A stretch of DNA of 11,575 nt. Source: Betaproteobacteria bacterium UBA931 (GTDB lineage: Bacteria > Pseudomonadota > Gammaproteobacteria > Burkholderiales > Casimicrobiaceae). The notes beneath the pieces were generated by a model that was not told where the DNA came from, did no database searches, and saw only the letters and a program-made list of their open reading frames with translations. The stretch lies in assembly GCA_002293615.1 (NCBI GenBank), contig DBDN01000085.1, forward strand, positions 12,294 to 23,868. Direction: 5' to 3'. The position numbers were made by a program, and so were the translations under genes. Below are positions 1-7,049 of the stretch, piece by piece (positions within the stretch are counted from its first letter, which is position 1; every line of letters starts with the position of its first letter).

Positions 1-694
1 TCAGGCTGAATTGAAGCGTTAAATCATAATCGCCGAAATAAAGAAAGAACGCCGGGTCAAACCCGCTGCTCTGATCGGACGTTGTTCGCCGCGCCAACAA
101 ACAGTATGCGGCAAAGCAGGGAACGTCAAAGAAAGTGCGCTGCTCATGAACCTGTTGCTGCATCTGATAGCGCATCAGCCTTTTTTTGAAAAGACGACGT
201 AAAAAATGCGGCGCAAAATTGGCCAAAAAAAGATCAAGCACCGATGGATATTGCAAGCACGGATACAAAAATTCGCCTTTGGTATCATAAAGCGCGCCGC
301 TGATCAAACCGGTATCATCATTGGCCTGCATCCAGCTCACACCTTCGGCCAATGACTCTTTGGCAAGCTCTGTATTAACACCCAATACCAGATGATAATC
401 GGCGCCACTACCGTGGAGCGTCAGGTTATGCGCGGCACCATAACCAATATTGGCATGCCCGTGTAAATAAGAAACCTCAGTCGGTTCACGAAAAAACAAC
501 TCGCCCAACTCAACCAGCCGACATACCCTGCTTCTACTCTGGCTGTTGTCGATCAACGCCACATTAACGGAATAAATCACGCCCTCCGAACGCGCAAAGT
601 CAATGGCTTCCGAAAGCGCATAAAGGCAACGCACCAGATTGTCTTCATTAGGTCGATAAGTAACAATGCTGACTTGCAGCGATGAAAAACTCAT
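1..694 (-). CDS. Family-2 glycosyltransferase, C-terminal part missing
   Basis: Partial gene; the 231 N-terminal residues are present and the frame is open to the left edge. It resembles GT2 enzymes of the rhamnosyltransferase/WbbL type, which add a sugar from a nucleotide donor during O-antigen or exopolysaccharide assembly at the cytoplasmic face. What is seen: a nucleotide-binding start VSIVTYRPNEDNL (8-20), an IDNS motif (48-51), GHANIGYGAAHN (79-90, the usual N-x-G-x-G-x-G-x-N region) and GFDPAFFLYFGDYDL (211-225). The last matches the usual GFDE-FFLYFEDVDL motif, but the acidic residue before the conserved Asp is Gly. The usual NPD motif is replaced by GVNTE (105-109). Start ATG is at 694 with no good Shine-Dalgarno. 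It follows proB in the same direction after an 84-bp gap with a hairpin, so it may have its own promoter. Family is fairly sure; the sugar is unknown. Confidence 0.8.
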   Translation of the reverse strand, partial: MSFSSLQVSIVTYRPNEDNLVRCLYALSEAIDFARSEGVIYSVNVALIDNSQSRSRVCRLVELGELFFREPTEVSYLHGHANIGYGAAHNLTLHGSGADYHLVLGVNTELAKESLAEGVSWMQANDDTGLISGALYDTKGEFLYPCLQYPSVLDLFLANFAPHFLRRLFKKRLMRYQMQQQVHEQRTFFDVPCFAAYCLLARRTTSDQSSGFDPAFFLYFGDYDLTLQFSL

Positions 695-754
695 GGGCAA
701 TGATGTAGAAGAATAAGGCGTGTTATTTTACCGCACTAAGACCCAATAAACAGA

Positions 755-775
755 GCGGTTTAAAGAGCAAACCGC
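755..775 (-). terminator. Hairpin after proB, probable terminator
   Basis: A perfect 7-bp stem (GCGGTTT / AAACCGC) with a 7-nt loop lies just beyond the proB stop codon. On the minus strand it is followed by TCTGTTTATT, which is T-rich but not a clean T run. It probably ends or weakens transcription of the upstream glycosyltransferase-obgE-proB operon before the family-2 glycosyltransferase gene. Confidence 0.5.
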
Positions 776-778
776 CTA

Positions 779-1924
779 TTAATCAAACGTAATATTATTG
801 TTCTGGGTCAGTACCAAGTTGTCACGATGAATCAATTCTGGCTCTTCAAGATGGCCGAGAATTTCACCAATTTTATTCGATGGCTGCCCCAAAATTTTCT
901 GCACGCCATCAGCATGGTAGTTCACCAGCCCGCGCGCGATTTCTTGCCCTTGCTCATTACAGCAGGCAACAACCTCGCCACGATTGAAACTCCCTTCGCT
1001 GCGAACAACGCCAATCGCCAGCAAACTTTTACCCTCGCGCACCACCGCGCGCACCGCACCATCATCCAGAAAAAGCTGTCCGGCAACCTGCAAATGATCG
1101 GCAATCCATTGTTTGCGCGCCAACAACGGCACCATGCGCGCGACAAGGCGCGTACCTATTTTTTCGTTTGCCGCCAACCGCAGCAGCACATTTTCTTCGC
1201 GACCATTGGCAATAATCGTCGAAGCGCCGGATCGCGCTGCCCGTTTGGCGGCAAGTACTTTAGTCAACATGCCGCCTTTACCGATACTGCTGCCCGCACC
1301 GCCGGCCATCGCTTCCAGCGCTGCATCCCCTGCCTGCGCCTCATCAAGCAACGTTGCCTGCGCGTCACGACGCGGATCGGCAGTGTAAAGACCGTTCTGA
1401 TCGGTAAGCAGAATCAGTACGTCCGCTTCCAGCAAATTCGCTACCAGCGCGCCCAGTGTATCGTTATCACCAAACTTGATTTCTTCTGTCGTAACTGTGT
1501 CGTTCTCGTTAATGATCGGAACCACATTCCATTTCAGCAGCGTACGCAATGCCGAACGTGCGTTCAAATAGCGATGGCGGTCAGACAGATCTTCGTGAGT
1601 CAACAATACCTGCGCGGTTTGCAATCCTTGTTCGCTGAACGATGTTTCATACGCCTGCACCAATCCCATCTGACCGACTGCCGCGGCCGCTTGCAATTCT
1701 TGCATCTCTTTGGGACGCTCCGCCCAACCCAATCGCTTGATTCCTTCAGCAATCGAACCGGATGACACCAAAATAATTTCTTTCCCCGCCTTTTTCAGCG
1801 CCGCCATCTGCTCCGCCCAACCGGTAATCGCCGCCCGATCCAAGCCGCGCCCATTGTTTGTGACTAAACTGGAACCGACTTTAACAATGATGCGCTTGGC
1901 TTGTGCCATCGAAAATTGACTCAT
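779..1924 (-). CDS. proB: Glutamate 5-kinase
   Basis: Phosphorylates L-glutamate with ATP to glutamyl 5-phosphate, the first step of proline synthesis, in the cytoplasm; it normally acts with ProA, which is not in this window. The 381 residues fit the long ProB form: an amino-acid kinase domain (about 10-245) plus a C-terminal PUA domain (about 275-355). Visible motifs are KVGSSLVT (15-22), VSSGSIAEG (53-61), the substrate-binding NEND (139-142) and FGDND (151-155), LLTDQNGLY (172-180) and the GKGGMLTK loop (215-222). The ATG at 1924 overlaps the obgE TGA as ATGA, and AAGGAAA lies just upstream within obgE, so translation is probably coupled to obgE. A second ATG at codon 6 is possible but less well placed. 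The family is normally inhibited by proline; the sequence does not show this directly. Confidence 0.97.
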   Translation of the reverse strand: MSQFSMAQAKRIIVKVGSSLVTNNGRGLDRAAITGWAEQMAALKKAGKEIILVSSGSIAEGIKRLGWAERPKEMQELQAAAAVGQMGLVQAYETSFSEQGLQTAQVLLTHEDLSDRHRYLNARSALRTLLKWNVVPIINENDTVTTEEIKFGDNDTLGALVANLLEADVLILLTDQNGLYTADPRRDAQATLLDEAQAGDAALEAMAGGAGSSIGKGGMLTKVLAAKRAARSGASTIIANGREENVLLRLAANEKIGTRLVARMVPLLARKQWIADHLQVAGQLFLDDGAVRAVVREGKSLLAIGVVRSEGSFNRGEVVACCNEQGQEIARGLVNYHADGVQKILGQPSNKIGEILGHLEEPELIHRDNLVLTQNNNITFD

Positions 1925-3018
1925 TCCGTTTCCTTGAGCATAGGCGCGTCAATCGGCATGGGCATCAATAAATCCGGCATCGTTTTTTCTTTGCCACTAT
2001 CTTCCGGCATATGCTCTTCAAGCCAACGAGCGATTTCCAATATTAATCTTTGACAACCATCTCCGGTAAGCGCGCTCACCGCAAATACCGGGCCGCGCCA
2101 ATCGAACGCTTTAATAAATGCGTCAATTTTTTCCTGGCGCGCATCTTCGTCAAACATGTCGATTTTATTCAACACCAGCCAGCGCGGTTTATCGTGCAAC
2201 GCTTCATCGTAACGCGCCAGCTCGCGTACAATGGCATGCGCTTCTTCGACAGGATGGATTTCAGGGTCGAACGGCGCCAAGTCAACAACATGCAAAAGCA
2301 GGCGTGTTCGCTGCAAATGTCGCAAAAAACGATGTCCCAACCCGGCACCGTCTGCCGCGCCTTCGATCAGCCCAGGAATATCCGCCATCACAAAACTGCG
2401 GTTCACGTCCACACGCACAACGCCAAGCGACGGCGCCAGCGTCGTGAATGGATAGTCGGCGACTTTCGGTTGTGCCGCCGACACAGCGCGAATCAACGTC
2501 GATTTTCCCGCATTCGGCATCCCGAATAAACCAACGTCAGCCAATACCTTCAGCTCAAGATGCAGACGACGCGTCTCGCCTTTTTCGCCCGGTTGAAACT
2601 GGCGCGGCGCACGGTTGGTACTCGACTTGTAATGAAGATTGCCCCAACCGCCCCGTCCGCCACGAGCCACCAATGCCTGCGCACCATCATGCGTTAAATC
2701 CGCCAACGCCTCTCCGGTTTCGGCGTCACTGGCGACGGTTCCAACCGGAACACGCAATATTTTATCGCCGCCGCCACGGCCATATTGATCACGCCCACGG
2801 CCGTTTTCACCTCGTTGCGCACGAAAAATCCGCAGAAAACGATAATCGACCAGCGTGTTGATATTACGGTCAGCCTCCAAAAGAATGCTGCCACCGCGGC
2901 CACCGTCACCGCCATCAGGCCCGCCGCGAGGAATAAATTTTTCACGACGAAACGATGCCGCACCATTGCCGCCATCTCCAGCGTAAACCTCGATATAAGC
3001 TTCATCAACAAATTTCAT
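1921..3018 (-). CDS. obgE: Obg-family GTPase
   Basis: Large-subunit ribosome assembly GTPase also linked to ppGpp signalling and growth control; cytoplasmic and ribosome-associated. The 365 residues show the glycine-rich Obg fold first (about 1-158, with repeats such as GGPDGGDGGRGG at 32-43 and GRGGWGN at 121-127). The G domain follows: G1 GMPNAGKST (166-174), PFTT of switch I (190-193), G3 DIPG (213-216), G4 NKID (284-287) and G5 SAL (315-317). A short acidic and methionine/proline-rich tail closes the protein. The ATG at 3018 overlaps the TGA of the upstream membrane glycosyltransferase as ATGA, and proB starts with the same kind of overlap at the other end. The obgE-proB pair is common in betaproteobacteria, usually behind rplU-rpmA; those two are absent here. 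Also called cgtA. Confidence 0.98.
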   Translation of the reverse strand: MKFVDEAYIEVYAGDGGNGAASFRREKFIPRGGPDGGDGGRGGSILLEADRNINTLVDYRFLRIFRAQRGENGRGRDQYGRGGGDKILRVPVGTVASDAETGEALADLTHDGAQALVARGGRGGWGNLHYKSSTNRAPRQFQPGEKGETRRLHLELKVLADVGLFGMPNAGKSTLIRAVSAAQPKVADYPFTTLAPSLGVVRVDVNRSFVMADIPGLIEGAADGAGLGHRFLRHLQRTRLLLHVVDLAPFDPEIHPVEEAHAIVRELARYDEALHDKPRWLVLNKIDMFDEDARQEKIDAFIKAFDWRGPVFAVSALTGDGCQRLILEIARWLEEHMPEDSGKEKTMPDLLMPMPIDAPMLKETE

Positions 3019-4721
3019 TTTTTGGTTTTTTTCGAATAAAGCGAATAAAGTTCGCTGACATCGCCATAACGATGGCGGGATTCAAGGAGCTGATAACCGA
3101 TAAATTCCGGTTCATCGCCCGGTGCAATATCATCGTGCTGCACCAAAAGAAATGAGCAAATATCCGGCGCATTATCGTCTTTGCGCGTTTGCGCGTGCGC
3201 ATAATAATAAAACAAGGCACGCTGTGCATCGCCGACCCCACGGCTGGCTACGCAACCTTGCGTTGCATACGGCAGCAACATGTCGGCAACTACTTTATAA
3301 CTGCGTCGTGAATCAAGATACGGCATCCAGATGGTAGATACCAGCCCCCAAATCAGCATCATGCCCGCTGCCCAGTTCAGTATCGCACGCCGGCTCGATT
3401 GCCGTGCCGGACGCACCAATATGATCCACAAAATCGTCAAGAATAACGATACCGATGCGCCGCGTAAACGAAACGATGGCTGATAGCCGGCATCGGCATC
3501 GCGAAAAATCTCGGCTGCATATGAACCCAGCCCATTAACGTAGGCATCCCACCAGAAGAACCACAGCGCCAGTGTTACCAATCCAACCGTCAATATTCCA
3601 AACCAGTCCAATCCCGCCGAACCGCTGCGCGGCAAGCTGTCCACTTCTTCTGCCGCCAACAACGCAAATGGTACCAACAGGATTAAGCTGTCGATGGTGC
3701 GAATTTCCGGAGACAGTAAAAAATAACCAAGCAATACCAAAGTCATTACTCCCGGTAAAACGACGCCCGGCGTTTGCAGTCCTCCATGAAAACCGCGCGC
3801 CCGCACCCACAGCAACCAAGCAACCAAAGGCCAAGCCGGCCACGTCAGCCACAACAAGTTACGCGCCAGCCAACTTGCGTTATCGACAATTGAAATTTTA
3901 TATGGGTGCCATAACGCAAGGAAATTATTGACTTCATACCATTGAGAAAAAATCTCCGGCGAACGCTGATACAGCAATGCCGGCCATGCTGTACAGGCAA
4001 TTGCCGCCAACACCAGCGCCAAAATCATCGCAAAAGCAAAAGACGTGTTGCGCCAACGAACATGCGCAAGGGGCAGAATCAATGCCGCCAGCACCAACAC
4101 GATCAGTACATTGAAATTGTACGAAAACACCCCAACCGATAATGCCGTTCCGAATAAAATACCGCCCGCCCCCGGTAAACGCGACATTAAAGCTAACGCA
4201 TACGACGCCATCGCCACAGCCACCATCACGCCGATTTGCGGAGAAAGCATGTGCGCACGATCGAACATGCCAACACAACCTATTAATACCAGCATCGGTA
4301 ACCAGCAGCGCGTTTTCCCGCCCAGCTCGCGTCCGGTCAGCGCTGTAAACATCAGCGTCAACAGCAACAAAATGCCCGCCGCAAGACGCGCCGCATCGTG
4401 CGCCGGCAACCACGGTGAAAACGCCTTTAATGTTAATGCCGCAAGCTGCGGCACCAGCGGACCATATTCAAAATTCGGCTCGCCAATAAGACGCGGCACC
4501 AGATAATCCTGCTGCTCGACCATCTCCCACGCGGCGACAATGGTACGCGCGTCCTCGACTTTCCACGGCCCATGACCGACCAACCCCAGTGCAATCCACA
4601 GCAAACAGAAAAGAATCAAACCGCCTTGCTTCCACAGCCGCCATGGCCCGGACGGCGAATCGCTTATTTCCCGCATATCTCGGAAAAATGCTGGATAAGA
4701 AGATTGAGACGGCAGCGGCAT
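3015..4721 (-). CDS. GT-C membrane glycosyltransferase (ArnT/PMT-like, GT39/GT83 type)
   Basis: A 568-residue polytopic membrane protein of the ArnT / dolichyl-phosphate-mannose mannosyltransferase superfamily, which moves a sugar from a polyprenyl-phosphate carrier onto lipid A, protein or glycan on the periplasmic side. After a cytoplasmic start (1-32) and a first membrane helix (about 33-48) comes the first periplasmic loop, with the acidic pair E56-D57 in WKVEDARTIV, then LVPRLIGEPNFEYGPLVPQ (74-92). This matches the ArnT pattern of an acidic catalytic residue followed by a VPRLxGEPxFExPPL segment. About ten further hydrophobic segments follow, then a soluble tail of about 100 residues. 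It overlaps obgE by 4 bp. There is no clear Shine-Dalgarno before ATG 4721; an in-frame ATG at 4676 is an alternative start. A second glycosyltransferase lies after proB, so both may serve surface glycan synthesis (inference). Substrate unknown. Confidence 0.85.
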   Translation of the reverse strand: MPLPSQSSYPAFFRDMREISDSPSGPWRLWKQGGLILFCLLWIALGLVGHGPWKVEDARTIVAAWEMVEQQDYLVPRLIGEPNFEYGPLVPQLAALTLKAFSPWLPAHDAARLAAGILLLLTLMFTALTGRELGGKTRCWLPMLVLIGCVGMFDRAHMLSPQIGVMVAVAMASYALALMSRLPGAGGILFGTALSVGVFSYNFNVLIVLVLAALILPLAHVRWRNTSFAFAMILALVLAAIACTAWPALLYQRSPEIFSQWYEVNNFLALWHPYKISIVDNASWLARNLLWLTWPAWPLVAWLLWVRARGFHGGLQTPGVVLPGVMTLVLLGYFLLSPEIRTIDSLILLVPFALLAAEEVDSLPRSGSAGLDWFGILTVGLVTLALWFFWWDAYVNGLGSYAAEIFRDADAGYQPSFRLRGASVSLFLTILWIILVRPARQSSRRAILNWAAGMMLIWGLVSTIWMPYLDSRRSYKVVADMLLPYATQGCVASRGVGDAQRALFYYYAHAQTRKDDNAPDICSFLLVQHDDIAPGDEPEFIGYQLLESRHRYGDVSELYSLYSKKTKK

Positions 4722-4737
4722 GAAAACGTGTCAGTGT

Positions 4738-4765
4738 CAACAGTGGTCACTATCTTACACTGTTG
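4738..4765. promoter_or_regulatory. Inverted repeat upstream of the GT-C gene, possible operator
   Basis: CAACAGTG (4738-4745) and CACTGTTG (4758-4765) form a perfect 8-bp inverted repeat with a 12-bp spacer, 17-44 bp upstream of the GT-C start. The spacer contains a weak -10-like TAAGAT on the minus strand (4757-4752), so the repeat could be a regulator site over a promoter. No regulator is known. Confidence 0.35.
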
Positions 4766-4808
4766 TGTGCTTTCTATGGTGCAAGGTTATTTATATGTAC
4801 GGGAAAAG

Positions 4809-4834
4809 AAAAAGGCAGCCTATGCTGCCCTTTT
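4809..4834 (-). terminator. Intrinsic terminator after rpmE
   Basis: On the minus strand GGCAGC and GCTGCC (4829-4824 and 4819-4814) form a stem with a 4-nt loop. The stem is extended by A-T pairs from the flanking A and T runs, and TTTTTC follows. It is 18 nt past the rpmE stop. Flanking A and T runs on both sides would let it work in both directions. It separates rpmE from the GT-C-obgE-proB operon. Confidence 0.85.
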
Positions 4835-4851
4835 CTCATACTGCATAACCA

Positions 4852-5079
4852 TCAGTTCTCTATCGTTGCGCTGCTGCCACGTTTGCCATAACGCTGGCGG
4901 AATTTCTCAACACGCCCGGCGGTATCAACGATTTTCTGTTTCCCGGTATAAAACGGATGGCAAACAGAACACACCTCAATATGCAACGGGCGCCCCGATG
5001 TCGACCGCGTGGTAAACGTGTTGCCGCAACTACAGGTAACTTCAATCTCGCTATATTTAGGATGAATATTCTCTTTCAT
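4852..5079 (-). CDS. rpmE: 50S ribosomal protein L31, zinc-binding type
   Basis: Small large-subunit protein that bridges the two ribosomal subunits. It has 75 residues and starts MKENIHPKY. Four cysteines, C16, C18, C37 and C40 (CSC and CSVC), form the zinc site of the C+ form of L31, which can be displaced by a cysteine-free paralogue under zinc starvation (family knowledge). The ATG at 5079 was chosen because AAGGAG lies 5 nt upstream and the family begins exactly there; a longer frame opening at 5115 adds 12 residues foreign to the family. It follows rho in the same direction, a common proteobacterial arrangement, and ends in a strong terminator. Confidence 0.97.
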   Translation of the reverse strand: MKENIHPKYSEIEVTCSCGNTFTTRSTSGRPLHIEVCSVCHPFYTGKQKIVDTAGRVEKFRQRYGKRGSSATIEN

Positions 5080-5117
5080 CTTGACTCCTTTTCCGCAGAG
5101 GCCTTGCCCTGCCATTT

Positions 5118-5135
5118 GGCGTCTTTTTTGACGCC
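5118..5135 (-). promoter_or_regulatory. Hairpin in the rpmE leader
   Basis: GGCGTC and GACGCC form a perfect 6-bp stem around a six-base A loop (minus strand), 39 nt upstream of the rpmE start. No T run follows, so it is not an ordinary terminator. L31 is autoregulated through its leader in several bacteria, so this could be part of an L31-binding leader. That role is inference. Confidence 0.4.
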
Positions 5136-5163
5136 GCCCTTCACCTTCAAAAACAAAACGCTG

Positions 5164-5184
5164 AAAAGCCGGATATTATCCGGC
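5164..5184 (-). terminator. Palindromic hairpin after rho
   Basis: GCCGGATA and TATCCGGC (5168-5184) form a near-complete 17-base palindrome flanked by AAAA on the left and AAAA on the right of the plus strand. On the minus strand it is therefore followed by TTTT. It sits 35 nt after the rho stop and may act as a weak intrinsic terminator or as a processing site between rho and rpmE. The central loop is very short and the T run is only four bases. Confidence 0.5.
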
Positions 5185-5219
5185 AAAATGATGGCAAAAA
5201 CAAGCCTATCTAGATGTCG

Positions 5220-6482
5220 TTACCCGGCGCGGCGCATGGAATCAAAAAAATCGGCGTTATTCTTGCTGTTGCGCACTTTATCGATCAAAAACTCTGTCGC
5301 GTCCAGATCATCCATTGGGTGCAGCACTTTACGCAAAATCCATGTTTTCTGGAGCACATCCGGGCCAAGCAATAATTCTTCACGGCGCGTTCCCGAACGA
5401 TTGACATTGATCGCAGGATAAATTCGTTTTTCCGCTATCCGTCGCTCAAGGTGAATTTCCATATTGCCGGTGCCCTTGAACTCTTCGTAAATCACATCAT
5501 CCATCCGGCTGCCGGTATCAATCAGCGCCGTGGCAATAATGGTCAGCGATCCGCCTTCTTCAACATTGCGCGCTGCGCCAAAAAAACGTTTAGGGCGATG
5601 CAACGCATGGGCGTCGACACCTCCGGTCAATACCTTACCGGAAGTCGGTACCACCGTGTTATAAGCTCGCGCCAAGCGCGTAATTGAATCAAGCAAAATT
5701 ACTACGTCCCGTTTATGTTCCACCAGCCGCTTGGCTTTTTCGATGACCATCTCCGCGACCTGTACGTGGCGCGCGGCCGGTTCGTCAAACGTAGAGGCAA
5801 CAACTTCTCCGCGCACAGTACGCGTCATATCGGTCACTTCCTCCGGACGCTCATCAATTAACAAAACAATCAAGGTAACTTCCGGGTGGTTGGCGGCTAT
5901 CGAGTGCGCTATGTGCTGCAACATCACCGTTTTTCCGGATTTCGGCGAAGCCACCAAAAGACCGCGCTGGCCTTTGCCGATCGGCGCGATAATATCGATC
6001 ATCCGTCCGGTAATATTTTCCTCCGCCTTAATGTCACGCTCCAAAACAAGCTGCTTGTCCGGAAACAATGGCGTCAAGTTTTCGAACAGAATTTTATTCT
6101 TTGCCGTTTCCGGTGCTTCGCCGTTGATTCTGTCTACTTTGACCAGAGCAAAATAACGTTCGCCGTCCTTCGGCGTACGGATTTCGCCCTCGACCGTATC
6201 GCCCGTGTGCAAATTAAAACGGCGGATTTGCGACGGCGAAATATAGAGATCGTCAGTGCCCGCAAGATAAGAGGCTTCCGGCGAACGTAAAAAACCAAAA
6301 CCGTCCGGCAACACTTCGAGTACGCCGTCTCCGTAAATACTTTCGCCACGTTTGGCATGGGTTTTCAGTAAAGTAAAAATGAGGTCATGCTTGCGCAGAC
6401 GGTTGGCCCCCTCAATTCCCATGGAATTGGCCATCTCGACCAGTTCGGTCACATGTTGACTTTTAAGATCAGAAAGACGCAT
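5220..6482 (-). CDS. rho: Transcription termination factor Rho
   Basis: Hexameric RNA-dependent ATPase that binds C-rich nascent RNA and ends transcription. At 420 residues it is close to the 419 of the E. coli protein and matches it along its whole length. Order: N-terminal helical region (1-50), cold-shock-like RNA-binding domain with DGFGFLR (60-66) and YISPSQIRRFNL (80-91), Walker A ASPKSGKT (178-185), LLIDERPEEVT (207-217), Walker B VILLDS (261-266), the Q-loop SGKVLTGG (281-288), then HRPKRFFGAARN (295-306). There is no large insert of the kind found in high-GC Gram-positives. The ATG at 6482 gives the conserved start MRLSDLK, though no strong Shine-Dalgarno is visible. trxA lies upstream and rpmE downstream. 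Rho usually controls its own leader; here the leader also carries an intrinsic-terminator-like hairpin. Confidence 0.98.
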   Translation of the reverse strand: MRLSDLKSQHVTELVEMANSMGIEGANRLRKHDLIFTLLKTHAKRGESIYGDGVLEVLPDGFGFLRSPEASYLAGTDDLYISPSQIRRFNLHTGDTVEGEIRTPKDGERYFALVKVDRINGEAPETAKNKILFENLTPLFPDKQLVLERDIKAEENITGRMIDIIAPIGKGQRGLLVASPKSGKTVMLQHIAHSIAANHPEVTLIVLLIDERPEEVTDMTRTVRGEVVASTFDEPAARHVQVAEMVIEKAKRLVEHKRDVVILLDSITRLARAYNTVVPTSGKVLTGGVDAHALHRPKRFFGAARNVEEGGSLTIIATALIDTGSRMDDVIYEEFKGTGNMEIHLERRIAEKRIYPAINVNRSGTRREELLLGPDVLQKTWILRKVLHPMDDLDATEFLIDKVRNSKNNADFFDSMRRAG

Positions 6483-6521
6483 AACAAATTACAGCAGAAT
6501 GATTAGGCTTGAAATAGCCGG

Positions 6522-6540
6522 AAAAAGCACGAACCGTGCT
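6522..6540 (-). terminator. Terminator-like hairpin in the rho leader
   Basis: On the minus strand AGCACG and CGTGCT form a perfect 6-bp stem with a 3-nt loop, and the final T begins a run of five T before CCGG. It lies 44 nt before the rho start and 146 nt after the trxA stop. It may end trxA transcripts or act as an attenuator for rho. Confidence 0.6.
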
Positions 6541-6565
6541 CAGGATTTCAACAGGATCAACAGGA
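6541..6565. repeat. Short tandem repeat in the trxA-rho spacer
   Basis: TCAACAGGA occurs twice in perfect tandem (6548-6556 and 6557-6565), preceded by a partial copy CAGGATT at 6541. Read on the minus strand it gives repeated TCCTGTTGA units. It could be a copy of a dispersed genomic repeat or part of the rho leader. Confidence 0.55.
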
Positions 6566-6619
6566 AACCGTGGCATGCAAACCCGGCGCTGTTCAAGATG
6601 TCTCCCGTAAGAAACTTGG

Positions 6620-6678
6620 AACGTCCCGGCAGCCGCATATTGTTATATCACCATTCTGCCGCTGCCAGCCGGAACGTT
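6620..6678 (-). other. Large stem-loop just after trxA
   Basis: AACGTCCCGGC (6620-6630) and GCCGGAACGTT (6668-6678) pair over 11 positions, with one G-U wobble on the RNA of the minus strand. Three further inner pairs (AGC/GCT) form across a 4-nt bulge. The loop holds a -10-like TATAAC on the minus strand. The structure starts 7 nt after the trxA stop. No T run follows, so it is more likely an RNA-stabilising or processing structure, or part of the rho leader, than a simple terminator. Confidence 0.5.
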
Positions 6679-6685
6679 AACGGTT

Positions 6686-7000
6686 CTATAGATAGCTGTC
6701 AAGAAAAGTTTTTAATTGCCCTTTGCTGGCGCTGCCTATTTTTTGCGCCTTGACTTCACCGTTTTTGAAAATCATCAATGTTGGCATGGCTCGAATTGCA
6801 TATTTTTTCGCGGTTTCGGGGTTGGCATCCACGTCGATTTTGACAATGACACAACGCCCGTCATACTCGGCGGACAAGTCATTTAGGATAGGCGTCAACA
6901 TTTTACACGGCCCGCACCATTGGGCCGAAAAATCCACAAGCACCGGCAGCGGCGATGCCACCACCTGTTGCTCAAAATTACTATCAGAAACTTCTTTCAT
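6686..7000 (-). CDS. trxA: Thioredoxin 1
   Basis: Cytoplasmic protein disulfide reductant, recycled by thioredoxin reductase with NADPH. The 104 residues are the normal length for a single thioredoxin fold. The active site is WCGPC (28-32, C29 and C32), the buried Asp is D23 in LVDFSAQW, the cis-proline is P73 in AMPTL, and the conserved glycine region NGE-K follows at 80-84. No signal peptide is present. The ATG at 7000 has GGGGAA 6-11 nt upstream. It is divergent from fdxA across a region with an inverted repeat, and is followed in the same direction by rho and rpmE, an order often seen in proteobacteria. A hairpin close to its stop and another in the rho leader suggest that not all transcripts continue into rho. 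Confidence 0.97.
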   Translation of the reverse strand: MKEVSDSNFEQQVVASPLPVLVDFSAQWCGPCKMLTPILNDLSAEYDGRCVIVKIDVDANPETAKKYAIRAMPTLMIFKNGEVKAQKIGSASKGQLKTFLDSYL

Positions 7001-7021
7001 AATGATTCCCCATTTTAAAAC

Positions 7022-7049
7022 GATCGCAATCCAAACGATTGCGGAGATC
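7022..7049. promoter_or_regulatory. Inverted repeat between trxA and fdxA, possible shared operator
   Basis: CGCAATC (7025-7031) and GATTGCG (7037-7043) are a perfect 7-bp inverted repeat with a 5-bp spacer. GATC occurs symmetrically outside at 7022-7025 and 7046-7049. A -10-like TAGAAT for fdxA lies at 7059-7064, so the right arm falls about where its -35 would be. A -10-like TATAGA for trxA (minus strand, 7053-7048) lies just beside it. Binding here could affect both genes. The factor is unknown. Confidence 0.5.

Noticed and set aside
827..1765. A 312-codon open frame on the plus strand opposite proB
   Set aside because: It lies wholly antisense to a clear proB, its product has no recognisable family and is rich in Arg, Gln and His as expected from a shadow frame.
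2448..2861. Plus-strand frames opposite obgE
   Set aside because: obgE is unambiguous on the other strand, and the antisense products show no domain.
5080..5115. A longer rpmE starting at 5115
   Set aside because: The 12 extra residues are not found in L31, and the strong AAGGAG points to the ATG at 5079.
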